From contig NZ_JPOG01000001.1 in assembly GCF_000733765.1 (NCBI RefSeq), forward strand, positions 1,426,001 through 1,490,000: 64,000 nt of DNA, written 5' to 3'. The notes beneath the pieces are model-generated. The model made no database searches and was not told the origin of the DNA. It worked only from the letters and a program-made list of their open reading frames with translations. Below are positions 9,348-19,274 of the stretch, piece by piece. Source of the stretch: Algiphilus aromaticivorans DG1253 (GTDB lineage Bacteria; Pseudomonadota; Gammaproteobacteria; Nevskiales; Nevskiaceae). A program made the position numbers and the translations under genes. The stretch's first letter is position 1. Every line of letters begins with the position of its first letter.

Positions 9348-10429
9348 CTCAAGAATCAAGTGCAACGTTATCGTGAAAGTTAGCCATTTCCTGGGCCATG
9401 ACTTCCTCCGGCGTTTGCCAGTCCAGGGTTTTGCGTGGTCGCCCGTTGAGCAGGCGCGCGACGTCGTTGAGCTGGGTCTGGCTGACCGTCGACAGGTCCG
9501 TGCCCTTAGGCAGGAATTGGCGCAGCAACCCGTTGGTGTTCTCGTTGCTGCCGCGCTGCCACGGGGCATACGGGTCGGCGAACCAGATATCGAGCTTCAA
9601 GCGCTGGGCGAGCTCCTCATGACGCGCCATCTCGCTGCCCCGGTCGTAAGTGAAGCTCTCGCGCATGAAGGCAGGCACCTTCTTCATCTGGCGCGTGAAG
9701 CTTTCGAGCGCCGCGTCGGCGCTGCAGTCCGCCATCTTGCAGAGAATGACGAAGCGCGTTTTGCGCTCAACGACGGTGCCCACGGCCGAGCGGTTGTAGG
9801 CGCCCTTTATAAAGTCGCCTTCCCAGTGACCCGGCAGCTTGCGCTGCGTCACATCTTCGGGACGATGAATGATCCTCAGATCCTCGGGCACCACCATGCC
9901 ACCCTTGCCGGCGGCGGTACGCCGTTTCTGGCCGCGCTGCGGCTTGTGCTGGCGCAGGGCTTCCACCATGGCTTTCTTCAGCGCTCCCTTGGGGTGCGCG
10001 TAGATCGCCGCGTAGATGGTCTCGTGGCTGATCTTCCAATCCGGATCGTCGGGAAACATGCGTTCCAGTCTGCAGGCGATCTGCTCTGGCGACCAGGCAA
10101 AGTAGATCAGGCGGTCGTGCACGTATTGCCAGAGCATCGAGCCGGACTGAAGCTTGCAACGCCGTCCGCACCGTTGTCGTCGCTGCCGGTAGGCCGCACT
10201 CGCTGCCGTAGCGTTGTAGACCTTGCCAGCCATCGCATTACGCCGACGTTCCCGCGAGATCGTCGACGGCGAGCGCCCAAGTCGTCGGCTGATGTCCCTG
10301 GTCGTCACGCCTTCATCAGCCAACAACATGATCGCCGCGCGTTCCTCCGCCGAGAGATGGCGGTAGCTTCTTGTCGTCATCGCAACACCGTATCTGCATC
10401 AGAATGGGGTGTTGCACTTGGTTCTTGAG
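9348..10429 (-). mobile_element. IS30-family insertion sequence, 1082 bp
   Basis: The ends are 19-bp inverted repeats at 9348-9366 and 10411-10429 with one mismatch (CTCAAGAATCAAGTGCAAC versus CTCAAGAACCAAGTGCAAC read inward). A single IS30-type transposase on the minus strand fills the element, and its stop codon lies inside the left repeat. The bases just outside (GGT on the left, TCT on the right) do not match, so I see no target duplication. The length is normal for IS30 elements. It is only a few bases from an IS5-family element on its right. Confidence 0.9.
9349..10380 (-). CDS. IS30-family transposase
   Basis: This 343-residue DDE transposase has an N-terminal helix-turn-helix (LSAEERAAIMLLADEGVTTRDISRRLGRSPSTISRE, key residues within 10-45). 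Its catalytic core has the first Asp in HWEGDFIKG, the second in TYDRGSEMARH, and the Glu in NENTNGLLRQFLPKG. This is the standard IS30 layout. Length and motifs look complete, so it is probably active. Confidence 0.95.
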   Translation of the reverse strand: MTTRSYRHLSAEERAAIMLLADEGVTTRDISRRLGRSPSTISRERRRNAMAGKVYNATAASAAYRQRRQRCGRRCKLQSGSMLWQYVHDRLIYFAWSPEQIACRLERMFPDDPDWKISHETIYAAIYAHPKGALKKAMVEALRQHKPQRGQKRRTAAGKGGMVVPEDLRIIHRPEDVTQRKLPGHWEGDFIKGAYNRSAVGTVVERKTRFVILCKMADCSADAALESFTRQMKKVPAFMRESFTYDRGSEMARHEELAQRLKLDIWFADPYAPWQRGSNENTNGLLRQFLPKGTDLSTVSQTQLNDVARLLNGRPRKTLDWQTPEEVMAQEMANFHDNVALDS

Positions 10430-10434
10430 TCTAA

Positions 10435-11596
10435 GGAATGTCTGATCAAAGTCGGATGAGTGACCGCGAAGACATTGCAGGCTGCACACCGGGTGAAATG
10501 AAGGCTGTTTCGGGGGCTTCAGCCTCTGCAGAAGCCCGATTTCGTTGTCATTGGACGCACCTATCCTGCCGCCAGCAGCTGTCTTCGGGCCGCCACGAGG
10601 TTGGCCATGGCAAACAGGCTGTGCAGGTGCGCGGTGTTCTTGGTCAGGCCGCGATAGCGGACCTTGGTGTAGCCGAACTGGCATTTGACAATCCGAAACG
10701 GATGCTCGACCCGGGCTCTCAGAGACGCCAGACGTCGGTTGGCGGCGCGCTGCCATTCCAGCAGCGCCTTGCCGGCACTGCGCACGTAAGGCGTGACGAT
10801 GCGCGGTCCACTATCGGGCGCCGGGGCATCCAGGCTGCGGCCCGTGCGTCGATAGCCGGCATCGCCCAGCACGATGCGTTCTTCGCCGTGCAGCAGGGCT
10901 TCGGTCTGGGTGATGTCGGCGACTTTGGCCGTTGTGCCGATAACGGTGTGCACGAGGCCACTGTGGGCATCGGCGCCGATATGCGCCTTGCAGCCGAAGT
11001 ACCACTGGTTGCCCTTGCGCGTCTGACTCATGTCGGGATCCCGCGTACCGCTCTGGTTCTTCGTCGAGCTGGGCGCGTGGATCAGCGTGGCGTCCACCAG
11101 CGTGCCTTCGCGCAGCATCAGGCCCCGCTCGCGCAGGTGGGCATTGACCTCGGCAAAGATCTGCTCGGCCAGCCCGTGCCGCTCCAACAGCCGCCGGAAC
11201 TGCAGGATCGTGCTCTCGTCAGGCACCGCCTCATCCGTCAGCGTGATGCCGGCAAAGCGGCGCATGGCATCGGAGTCGTAAAGCGCCTCTTCGGCGCCTG
11301 GATCCGACAGCCCGTAGAACTGCTGCAGGCAGTAGATGCGCAGCTTGGTGGCCAGCGACAGCGGCCGGCGCCCCGGCTTGCCCGCCTTGGGCTTCGGGTA
11401 GTGCGGCGCAATCAACGCCTCCAGGCGCGACCACGGAATAACCGCATCCATCTCCGCCAGAAACTTCTCGCGGCGCGTCACCTTCTTCTTGTGCGCCTGC
11501 TCAAGATCCGCGAACGTCCGCTGCTTCATCGACTGGCTCACCATCGTCTCCGTGCCCCGGCATCATCCCAGATCGGGGCGATTGATCAGAGTTTCC
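10435..11596 (-). mobile_element. IS5-family insertion sequence, 1162 bp, with CTAA target duplication
   Basis: Terminal inverted repeats are GGAATGTCTGATCAA (10435-10449) and, read inward from the right, GGAAACTCTGATCAA (11582-11596), with two mismatches. The 4-bp direct repeat CTAA flanks the element at 10431-10434 and 11597-11600, which fits the YTAR target preference of IS5-like elements. One transposase gene on the minus strand fills it. It landed one base from the right end of the IS30 element (10429), so it probably arrived after, or next to, that insertion. Confidence 0.93.
10561..11544 (-). CDS. IS5-family transposase
   Basis: This 327-residue DDE transposase has the IS5 N-terminal domain (TFADLEQAHKKKVTRREKFLAEMD; RRPLSLATKLRIYCLQQFYGLSDPGAEEALYDS in part). 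Asp occurs in GTLVDATLIHAP and in VLGDAGYRRT, and Glu in RARVEHPFRIVKCQFG. Length and motifs are complete. An alternative start is the internal Met six codons in (MKQRTF). Confidence 0.95.
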   Translation of the reverse strand: MVSQSMKQRTFADLEQAHKKKVTRREKFLAEMDAVIPWSRLEALIAPHYPKPKAGKPGRRPLSLATKLRIYCLQQFYGLSDPGAEEALYDSDAMRRFAGITLTDEAVPDESTILQFRRLLERHGLAEQIFAEVNAHLRERGLMLREGTLVDATLIHAPSSTKNQSGTRDPDMSQTRKGNQWYFGCKAHIGADAHSGLVHTVIGTTAKVADITQTEALLHGEERIVLGDAGYRRTGRSLDAPAPDSGPRIVTPYVRSAGKALLEWQRAANRRLASLRARVEHPFRIVKCQFGYTKVRYRGLTKNTAHLHSLFAMANLVAARRQLLAAG

Positions 11597-11669
11597 CTAA
11601 GCAGGACCGCTTAGCTCAGCCAGAGATTTCATTACAACAAGCGTAGTTCCAAAGACACAGGTATATCAC

Positions 11670-11966
11670 TTGGTCACGGAGGAAACATTAAGCGCCATTA
11701 AAGAAAAAAGTTTGGTGGCAGACTTCTTTATGCTCTTGGCGAGCCTGCTATTCGGCGCATTCTTTTCAGCTTTAATATCGCTTCGGGCGTCGACAGGTCT
11801 GCCTCAACAGACGATTGCCGCTCTTGAAATTTACAAGTGGGTATTCTTAGGTTTTGGCGTGATTTTCCTTGTTCTCACGCTCATCGCCATCGGAAAGGGG
11901 AATGGGATTATAAAGAAAATACAACGATCAGAGGCGATGTTCAGTGAAAGTTCGAGCGAGGGTTAG
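11670..11966 (+). CDS. Small two-TM hypothetical membrane protein
   Basis: I do not recognise this 98-residue protein. It has two hydrophobic helices: FFMLLASLLFGAFFSALISL at about residues 19-38, and VFLGFGVIFLVLTLIAIG at about 57-74. A charged C-terminus follows. The start is doubtful. The frame opens at 11601 just right of the IS5 element, and the best available start is TTG at 11670 with no clear ribosome site. The stop before it (TAA at 11598) lies in the target duplication, so it existed before the insertion and the gene was not cut. Codon use is AT-rich like the rest of the island. Confidence 0.45.
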   Translation: MVTEETLSAIKEKSLVADFFMLLASLLFGAFFSALISLRASTGLPQQTIAALEIYKWVFLGFGVIFLVLTLIAIGKGNGIIKKIQRSEAMFSESSSEG

Positions 11967-12015
11967 TAGGTTGTTTTCATCGTGCCTCTGAAAATATCAG
12001 TGATCCTGGTACTGA

Positions 12016-12035
12016 ATGACCGCTTCTGGCACATA
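12016..12035 (+). repeat. Dispersed 20-bp repeat, copy 1
   Basis: ATGACCGCTTCTGGCACATA at this site matches 12593-12612 at 18 of 20 positions. It lies in the 245-base gap between the two small membrane-protein genes, where I see no other coding signal. Its function is unknown. The core resembles remnants of short palindromic repeats seen between genes in many gammaproteobacteria, but I cannot confirm that here. Confidence 0.5.
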
Positions 12036-12211
12036 GCGAAGCCAATACGGTGGTTTGTGCGCTACTATAGAAAGAGGTGCGCTGCGTAAACTTGGGTAAT
12101 GGGCTTAGGGAGGGTCGAGAGAATAAATGCTGAGGTCACATACTCGTTCCGCGTGTTGCGCGATTTTAGGCTTCTCACTTACTGTAGTTGAACTAGTGTC
12201 GAGAGGTGAAT

Positions 12212-12544
12212 GTGGCCAACGTTATTGGTTTTATGTTTGAGCAAGTGGTGTCGAGTCTAGGTGCTTCCGCGATACCGCTTGCGATATACTACGCGTTCGT
12301 TAGGCGGAAGAGGTCAATATGGCGGAGCGCTTGGGTGAGGTATGGGGGCGCGGCGTCAATAATTTTCATAGGTAGTATATATTCCTATTCAAGTCACTCA
12401 AGCCCCCATTCTGTGGCATACGTTTTATTGTTCGCTGGCTCATGCATACTCACGTCAATAATATATGTGTTATCCACAGCATATTATAAAGTATTACGCA
12501 AAGACAGATACAAAATAGCTGGTCCCCCAGTGAATAAAAGCTGA
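12212..12544 (+). CDS. Small multi-TM hypothetical membrane protein
   Basis: I do not recognise this protein of about 110 residues. It has hydrophobic segments near residues 10-28 (SSLGASAIPLAIYYAFV), 47-58 (AASIIFIGSIYSY) and 68-92 (VAYVLLFAGSCILTSIIYVLST), separated by Arg/Lys-rich loops. I chose GTG 12212 because GAGAGG at 12201-12206 lies 5 bases upstream. A GTG at 12206 is also in frame. Codon use is AT-rich, and the gene seems to belong to the acquired island. Confidence 0.5.
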   Translation: MANVIGFMFEQVVSSLGASAIPLAIYYAFVRRKRSIWRSAWVRYGGAASIIFIGSIYSYSSHSSPHSVAYVLLFAGSCILTSIIYVLSTAYYKVLRKDRYKIAGPPVNKS

Positions 12545-12592
12545 TCGTAGCGGTAGTGAGTAATAAGAGGGGGCAAATTACGATTTGATGAG

Positions 12593-12612
12593 ATGACGGC
12601 TTCTGGCACGTA
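12593..12612 (+). repeat. Dispersed 20-bp repeat, copy 2
   Basis: ATGACGGCTTCTGGCACGTA is the partner of 12016-12035 (18 of 20 identical). It lies in the gap before the acyl-CoA dehydrogenase gene, at the right edge of the AT-richer island. Both copies sit just after a small membrane-protein gene, in the same orientation. Confidence 0.5.
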
Positions 12613-12734
12613 TCCGCCGCCTAGCGTGCAGGCCGAGCGTCTAACGGCGCTCCATCACGGGGCTGTGCTGGCTGGGTGTTGACCGCGCGGTAAGGCATAA
12701 TCGCGCCCCTCCCAAGGTCAAGCGAGAACCCACC

Positions 12735-14552
<1,818 letters not shown>

Positions 14553-14641
14553 TCGCGCGGCGGGCGCCCCGGTGAGATCGGTCTTGCTGGGGCGCGCCGC
14601 TATGCACGGTACAAGGCGGCAAGCGCCTGCCATGTCGCTGA

Positions 14642-14661
14642 AGCCCCGCTGGTGCGGGGCT
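14642..14661 (+). terminator. Hairpin between convergent genes
   Basis: AGCCCCGC and GCGGGGCT form a perfect 8-bp stem around a TGGT loop. It lies in the 210-base gap between the converging acyl-CoA dehydrogenase and wax ester synthase genes, where it could end transcription from both sides. No T-run follows on either strand, so its strength is uncertain. Confidence 0.45.
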
Positions 14662-14762
14662 CTGCGCGTGCTTCCAGGCCGTGTCGCTTGTTCGGCTCGC
14701 CGTGCGGCGAACAGCGGCTCACCGCTGGAAGCTGCTACAGCCGGTTCGTCGCCGGCGCGCTT

Positions 14763-16160
14763 CTAACTGCCTGTGTCGTAGACCGCTTTCTCCAGCTCTT
14801 CCAGCGCTTCGCCGGTGTAGACGGCGATGCGCTGCATGCTCGGCACGGTGTCGCGGCAGGCGATGAAGCCGAAGCTCAGGGTATCCGAGTAGCCGTGGCA
14901 GGTGATGTTCAGCCCCTGGCCGTGCGTGACCAGTGAGACCGGGTAGTTCGCCACCATCTTCGCGCCGCGGAAGTACAGCGTTTCCTGCGGCCCCGGAACA
15001 TTCGAGATGGTGATGTTGAAGACCGGGCGCGTGCGTCCGCCGAGGCCGCTGAGGAGCTGCGCGATGTAGGGCCCCATCAGCATCATCGTGTAGCTGGTGA
15101 TGGAGCTGCGTGGCAGGCCTTGGAGGTGCTCTTTCGCGCGCTTGGTGGAGCCGCAGATGCTGTTCAGGCGCTTGATCGGGTCGGCGACATCGGTGCCGAG
15201 CGTTGCGATCATGAAGCTGATGGCATTGCCCTGCTCGTCGTCGTCGGCCGGTCGGACGGACACTGGGATTCCAGCTGTCAGTGAGCGTCGCGGCAGCTGA
15301 TTGTCCTCCTTCAGGAAGCGGCGGAGCGCACCGCCGCAGATGGCGAGCACGATGTCGTTGAGCGTGCAGTCCGCCGCATTGGCGAGCTTCTTGAGCCGGG
15401 TGATCGAGTAGAGCTGGGTGGCAAATCGCCGCGAGCCGTGGATGCGCTTGTTGAGAATCGACACCGGCGCCTTGAAGGGGGCGCCGAGGGGGTCGTCGCG
15501 GTCCGTGGCGGCGCGCACCAGCGTGCTCGCGGCGCGCGTCAGCTCGGGTACCGAACGGAACTGACGCTTCAGATCCGCGACCAGCCCGGTGACAGCGTCG
15601 TTGGTGGTCGGCAGCAGTTTGCTGGGATCGCGCCGCGACGGAGAGATTGCCCAGAACGGCGGGCGGTTGACGTCCTCCGGATCCTTAGCCATGGCCTTGC
15701 CGAGAATGCGCATGGCGCTGACGCCGTCGATCAGCGAGTGGTGCATCTTGATGTAGATGGCGAAGCGGTTGTTCTCCAGCCCCTCGATGACGTGGCATTC
15801 CCACGGTGGCCGGGAGAAATCCAGCGGATGGCTGTGCAGGCGGGCGATCAGCACGCCCAGCTCGCGCTCGCCGCCGGGCCAGGGCAGGGCGGACAGACGG
15901 AAGTGGAAATCGATGTCGATATCCTGGTCGTCGTCCCAGAAATGCGTCAGGCGCTTGAGTCGCGTCGAGCGCAAGCGCCGGTTCCACGGCGGATAGAAGC
16001 ATTGCTCGGCGCGGAAGTCCGACATCATCTTCTGGAAGAAGTCCGGTGGGGCGCCTTCCGGCAGTTCGAAAATCATCAGACCGCCGACGTGCATCGGGGT
16101 GTCTTGCGACTCCACGTAGAGCCACGATGCGTCGAGTGGGCTGAGCTGCTTACTGGTCAT
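14763..16160 (-). CDS. Wax ester synthase / acyl-CoA:diacylglycerol acyltransferase (WS/DGAT)
   Basis: This 465-residue enzyme esterifies acyl-CoA with fatty alcohol or diacylglycerol to make storage lipid. It starts MTSKQLSPLDASWLYVESQDTPMHVG. It has the PLDFSRPPWE block at about residues 112-121, the catalytic HHSLIDG (H140, H141, D145, G146), and NVPGPQETLYFRGA near residue 385. I chose ATG 16160 because GGAGGAG lies just upstream and the family N-terminus begins there. An ATG at 16244 would add 28 poor residues. It is alone, convergent with the acyl-CoA dehydrogenase gene, which suggests neutral-lipid storage and turnover. Confidence 0.94.
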   Translation of the reverse strand: MTSKQLSPLDASWLYVESQDTPMHVGGLMIFELPEGAPPDFFQKMMSDFRAEQCFYPPWNRRLRSTRLKRLTHFWDDDQDIDIDFHFRLSALPWPGGERELGVLIARLHSHPLDFSRPPWECHVIEGLENNRFAIYIKMHHSLIDGVSAMRILGKAMAKDPEDVNRPPFWAISPSRRDPSKLLPTTNDAVTGLVADLKRQFRSVPELTRAASTLVRAATDRDDPLGAPFKAPVSILNKRIHGSRRFATQLYSITRLKKLANAADCTLNDIVLAICGGALRRFLKEDNQLPRRSLTAGIPVSVRPADDDEQGNAISFMIATLGTDVADPIKRLNSICGSTKRAKEHLQGLPRSSITSYTMMLMGPYIAQLLSGLGGRTRPVFNITISNVPGPQETLYFRGAKMVANYPVSLVTHGQGLNITCHGYSDTLSFGFIACRDTVPSMQRIAVYTGEALEELEKAVYDTGS

Positions 16161-16392
16161 GCCGGTCTCCTCCACCGCTATTTTGTAGACCAGCATACTC
16201 GCGGAGCCGGCGAGGGCACGGCGAGCACTGGGTGCGGGAGCCAAGAAGCGGAGTGCTCAAGTCACTGTCTGCAACAACGCCCGGCATGCGCCAGCGCGAT
16301 TTGCTTCGCTTGCATCAAACCTGATCGTCCGGAGCGGCCTCGCAACCGGGTGTGAGGGCACCCAGGCGCGCGGCATCATGAGGGCTGCGGTT

Positions 16393-17265
16393 TCAACTCA
16401 GCCGACGCAACAGGGCCTCGGCGAAGGCTTCCGGTTGCTCCTCCTGCACGAAGTGGCCGGCATCCAGGTCGATGCGTTCGATCTGCCCAAAGCAATCGTG
16501 GAGGCCCTCGTAGTAGGCAGGGGTGATGACCTTGTCGTGCTGCCCGTAAATCAGCGTTGCGGGCATTTCGAAGCGGTGCTCGGTCAGTCTCGCCCAGCGG
16601 CTGGCGTCGTCGGCCAGGGCACGGTAGAGGTTGGCGGCGCTGCCAGGGGTGCCGGCGATGGCGTGGCAGCGGACGTATTCGTCGACGGCGTCTGCCGGTA
16701 GCAGCTCACCGCGGCGATCGCGCAGAAAGACGTTCAGCCACTCGCGCTCGCGGCCCGGCACCAGGGCTTCGGGCAGCGGCGTCATCAGGAAGTACTGGTA
16801 CCACTGGTGGCGGCTCATGCCGCCGGCCGCCAGCCGCTGGTTGGTGGCGACGTTGTTGATGACGAAGATGTTGGCCAGCGCCAGGTGTGAGACAGCCTCC
16901 GGTCGCGCCAGCGCCATCTCCTGCGCGACGATGCCGCCCCAGTCGTGGCCGATCAGTTCACATTGCTCTACGCCCAGTTCGTCGAGGATCGACCAGATGT
17001 CTTGGGCCAGCGCGTCCTTGGTATAGGCGGCGCGCTCGGGCGTGCGCTCGCTGTCGCCCAGGCCGCGCAGGTCCGGCGCGATGAGGCGCCAGTCCTCGGG
17101 CAGGTATGGCGCCAGCGGCTGCCAGCAGTAGGAGGATTCCGGCCAGCCGTGCAGCAGCACGACGGGCCGGCCCGTCTCCGGGCCGCGGCTGCGCCAGGCG
17201 AAGTGCCCGCGCGGCGTGCTGAGTGGTTGGCTCGAAGACAGCTTGGGGTTGCGGTGTGGGTGCAT
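16393..17265 (-). CDS. Alpha/beta hydrolase, epoxide hydrolase/haloalkane dehalogenase-like
   Basis: This 290-residue alpha/beta hydrolase has the oxyanion motif HGWP (39-42), a nucleophile Asp108 in GHDWGG, an acid candidate D244 (YGQHDKV), and His271 in DAGHFVQEE. An Asp nucleophile in GHDWGG marks the epoxide hydrolase/dehalogenase/fluoroacetate dehalogenase group rather than Ser esterases. The substrate is not predictable. It reads the same way as the WS/DGAT gene but is separated from it by 232 bases with no clear feature. It is divergent from the CobW-type gene. Confidence 0.88.
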   Translation of the reverse strand: MHPHRNPKLSSSQPLSTPRGHFAWRSRGPETGRPVVLLHGWPESSYCWQPLAPYLPEDWRLIAPDLRGLGDSERTPERAAYTKDALAQDIWSILDELGVEQCELIGHDWGGIVAQEMALARPEAVSHLALANIFVINNVATNQRLAAGGMSRHQWYQYFLMTPLPEALVPGREREWLNVFLRDRRGELLPADAVDEYVRCHAIAGTPGSAANLYRALADDASRWARLTEHRFEMPATLIYGQHDKVITPAYYEGLHDCFGQIERIDLDAGHFVQEEQPEAFAEALLRRLS

Positions 17266-17345
17266 GCGGGCGGCAGGCCAGGGCGTGGCGCGAGCATAGC
17301 GTTGCGCTCGCCGCTAAGGTATTCCAAAGCACAGGAAACGAGGGC

Positions 17346-18281
17346 ATGAACGAAGCGCTGAAGGATATCCCCGTCACTTTGGTGACCGGGCTGCTGGGGG
17401 CCGGCAAGACCACCCTCATTGATCATCTGCTGGAGCAGCGGCCCGCCGGGCAACGCTGGGCGGTGCTGGTGAATGAGTTCAGCAAGACCGGCGTCGACGG
17501 CGCGCGGTTGGCGCGGGAGGGCGTCTATGTACGCGAGCTGGCCGGCGGCTGCATGGGCTGCACGGCCGCCGTGGCGCTGGGCGTGGAGCTCAACCGGCTG
17601 CTGCGCGAGGCACGGCCGCATCGCCTGCTGGTCGAGCCCACCGGGCTGGGGCACCCAATGGAGCTGCTGGAGCAGTTCCGGGGCGAGAACTATCGCGAAG
17701 TGCTGGCGCCGCGGGCCACGATCTGCCTCGTGGATGCCCGGCGCCTGGCCGAGCCGAAGTTCCGCGATTCGCCGCTGTGGCATCAGCAATGGCAGAGCGC
17801 CGACGTGCTGCTCGGCAGCAAGGCGGACCTGTGGTCACCGGACGATCAGGCGGCCTTCGACGCGTTGTGCGCGTCGCGCCCCTTTCTGGCGTGCGGCACG
17901 GCGCCGGCTTCCGGCGGCCGCTTCGATCCGGCGTGGCTCGACGCACCGGCGGGCAGAGAGCGAGAGAGCGATAGCGATCACGCTCATCATCACCATCATG
18001 ATCACGACGGGCAGCTGCAGGTCCACGACCTGGTCTTTGCGGCCGACGCCATCTTCGATGCCGAGGCCTTGCCGGGCGTGCTCCGGGAACTGGGATGCGA
18101 GCGCATCAAGGGCAGCCTACAGACGGCCGAAGGCGCGATGCGGATCGATGCCACAGGCAATGAGGTCAACATCGCGCCTGAGCAGGGCGCTGTCGCCAAT
18201 CGCCTGCAGGTGATCACTCATGCCCAGGCCGAAAAGCAAGACCTGGAAGCGCGCATTCTGGCTGTGGCCGGTCGGACATAA
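17346..18281 (+). CDS. CobW/COG0523-family metallochaperone GTPase
   Basis: This 311-residue G3E GTPase has a P-loop GLLGAGKT (15-22), the metal-site motif CMGC (69-72) where CxCC is usual, EPTGLGHP (97-104), and SKAD as the base-recognition motif. A His/Asp-rich stretch (HAHHHHHDHDG, about residues 213-223) lies between the GTPase and the C-terminal CobW_C-like domain. Such proteins insert or traffic metals (zinc, cobalt). The client metal is unknown. The ATG at 17346 has AGGA about 9 bases upstream. No zinc- or cobalt-pathway gene is adjacent. Confidence 0.9.
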   Translation: MNEALKDIPVTLVTGLLGAGKTTLIDHLLEQRPAGQRWAVLVNEFSKTGVDGARLAREGVYVRELAGGCMGCTAAVALGVELNRLLREARPHRLLVEPTGLGHPMELLEQFRGENYREVLAPRATICLVDARRLAEPKFRDSPLWHQQWQSADVLLGSKADLWSPDDQAAFDALCASRPFLACGTAPASGGRFDPAWLDAPAGRERESDSDHAHHHHHDHDGQLQVHDLVFAADAIFDAEALPGVLRELGCERIKGSLQTAEGAMRIDATGNEVNIAPEQGAVANRLQVITHAQAEKQDLEARILAVAGRT

Positions 18282-18434
18282 TCCGCCGCGCGATCGGCTC
18301 GTGCCGTGTTCCGGGCACCGCTCACCGTGAACCCTGAAAGCGCGGGCTTTCCATCCGGCTGACCCAAGCCTGCTGCGTGCAGGCCGTAAACGGCCTCGCC
18401 ACAATAAGGGTCTTCCGACTTGCTGGTGCGCCCG

Positions 18435-19192
18435 GTGAATACACTGCGATTTCTGCCCCGCGATCCGTCCGAGGCACACCGCGGCGTCACGCCGCTGGAG
18501 CTGTTGTTCGACCTTGCGGCAGTGGTTGCGATCGGTGCGGCCGCTTAGGGACTGGCCGTTTTCATTGTCGACGGGCGCCCGGTGGCCGGCCTTGCCGCCT
18601 TCGTTCCCAGCTTTTTCATGGTGTGGTGGGCGTGGATGAATTTCACCTGGTTCGCCTCCGCCTACGACGACGGGTCCAGCGCGTTTCGCGCCCTGAGCAT
18701 GACGGTCATGTTCGGTGCGTTGATGATGGCCGCCGGGGTGGGGGCGGTATTCGCCGGCGAAGCGATCTGGATGGCGCTGCTGGGCTTCATCGTGATGCGC
18801 CTTGGCATGGTGGGGCTGTGGCTGGGCGCCTGGCCAGCGGCGCACTGCGCCATTCCCTGATGTGGGGCTACGGACATGTGGTGGTCTTTGCCACCGGGGC
18901 GGCGGTAGGTGCCGGCATGCAGGCCGTTCTGCAACTACAAGGCGGCGGAATGGCTGGCGGGCAATGGTCCGTGGCCGCGCCCGCGGCACTGTACTGCGCC
19001 ACACTGTGGCTGATTCGCGACCGCTATGTCCTTGTGGGGCCGAGACGCTGGAGTCTGCTGGTGGCCGCCTTGCTGGTGGCGACATTGGGGGCGGCTCCGG
19101 AACTCGGCCTGACATGGACGGCGCTCGTGCTGGCCGGCGCCGCGCTGGTACGGCGCATGCCGCTGCAGGCGGGTGTGGATAACCCCGCATAA
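18435..19192 (+). pseudogene. LtrA-family membrane protein, broken by a stop and a frameshift
   Basis: From GTG 18435 the frame reads HRGVTPLELLFDLAAVVAIGAAA, then an in-frame TAG at 18546-18548, then GLAVFIVDGRP...FFMVWWAWMNFTWFASAYDDG. This is a clear low-temperature-requirement A (LtrA) sequence. The frame ends near 18860, while homology-like sequence continues in another frame as ALRHSLMWGYGHVVVFATG...LTWTALVLAGAAL to 19192, so a frameshift lies near 18830. A CAG-to-TAG change is a simple cause of the stop. The intact LtrA gene begins 82 bases downstream, so this is a decayed neighbour in a tandem pair. A sequencing error could explain one lesion but not easily two. Confidence 0.75.
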
Positions 19193-19274
19193 TGCGCGGC
19201 GGCTGACCATGCGGTCGGCCCGGGACATGGAGGCGGGGGGCCGCAACGTGAGCAAGGACGACAAGGGGTAGCAC

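Noticed and set aside
11967-12734. Possible integron attC sites around the small orphan genes
   Set aside because: TAAC-like and GTT-like bits occur, but no paired R'/R'' ends with a folded stem were found, and there is no integron integrase in view.
16393-17265. Assignment of the alpha/beta hydrolase as a haloalkane dehalogenase
   Set aside because: The Asp nucleophile is shared by dehalogenases and epoxide hydrolases, and I see no residue pattern that decides between them, so I kept the broader call.
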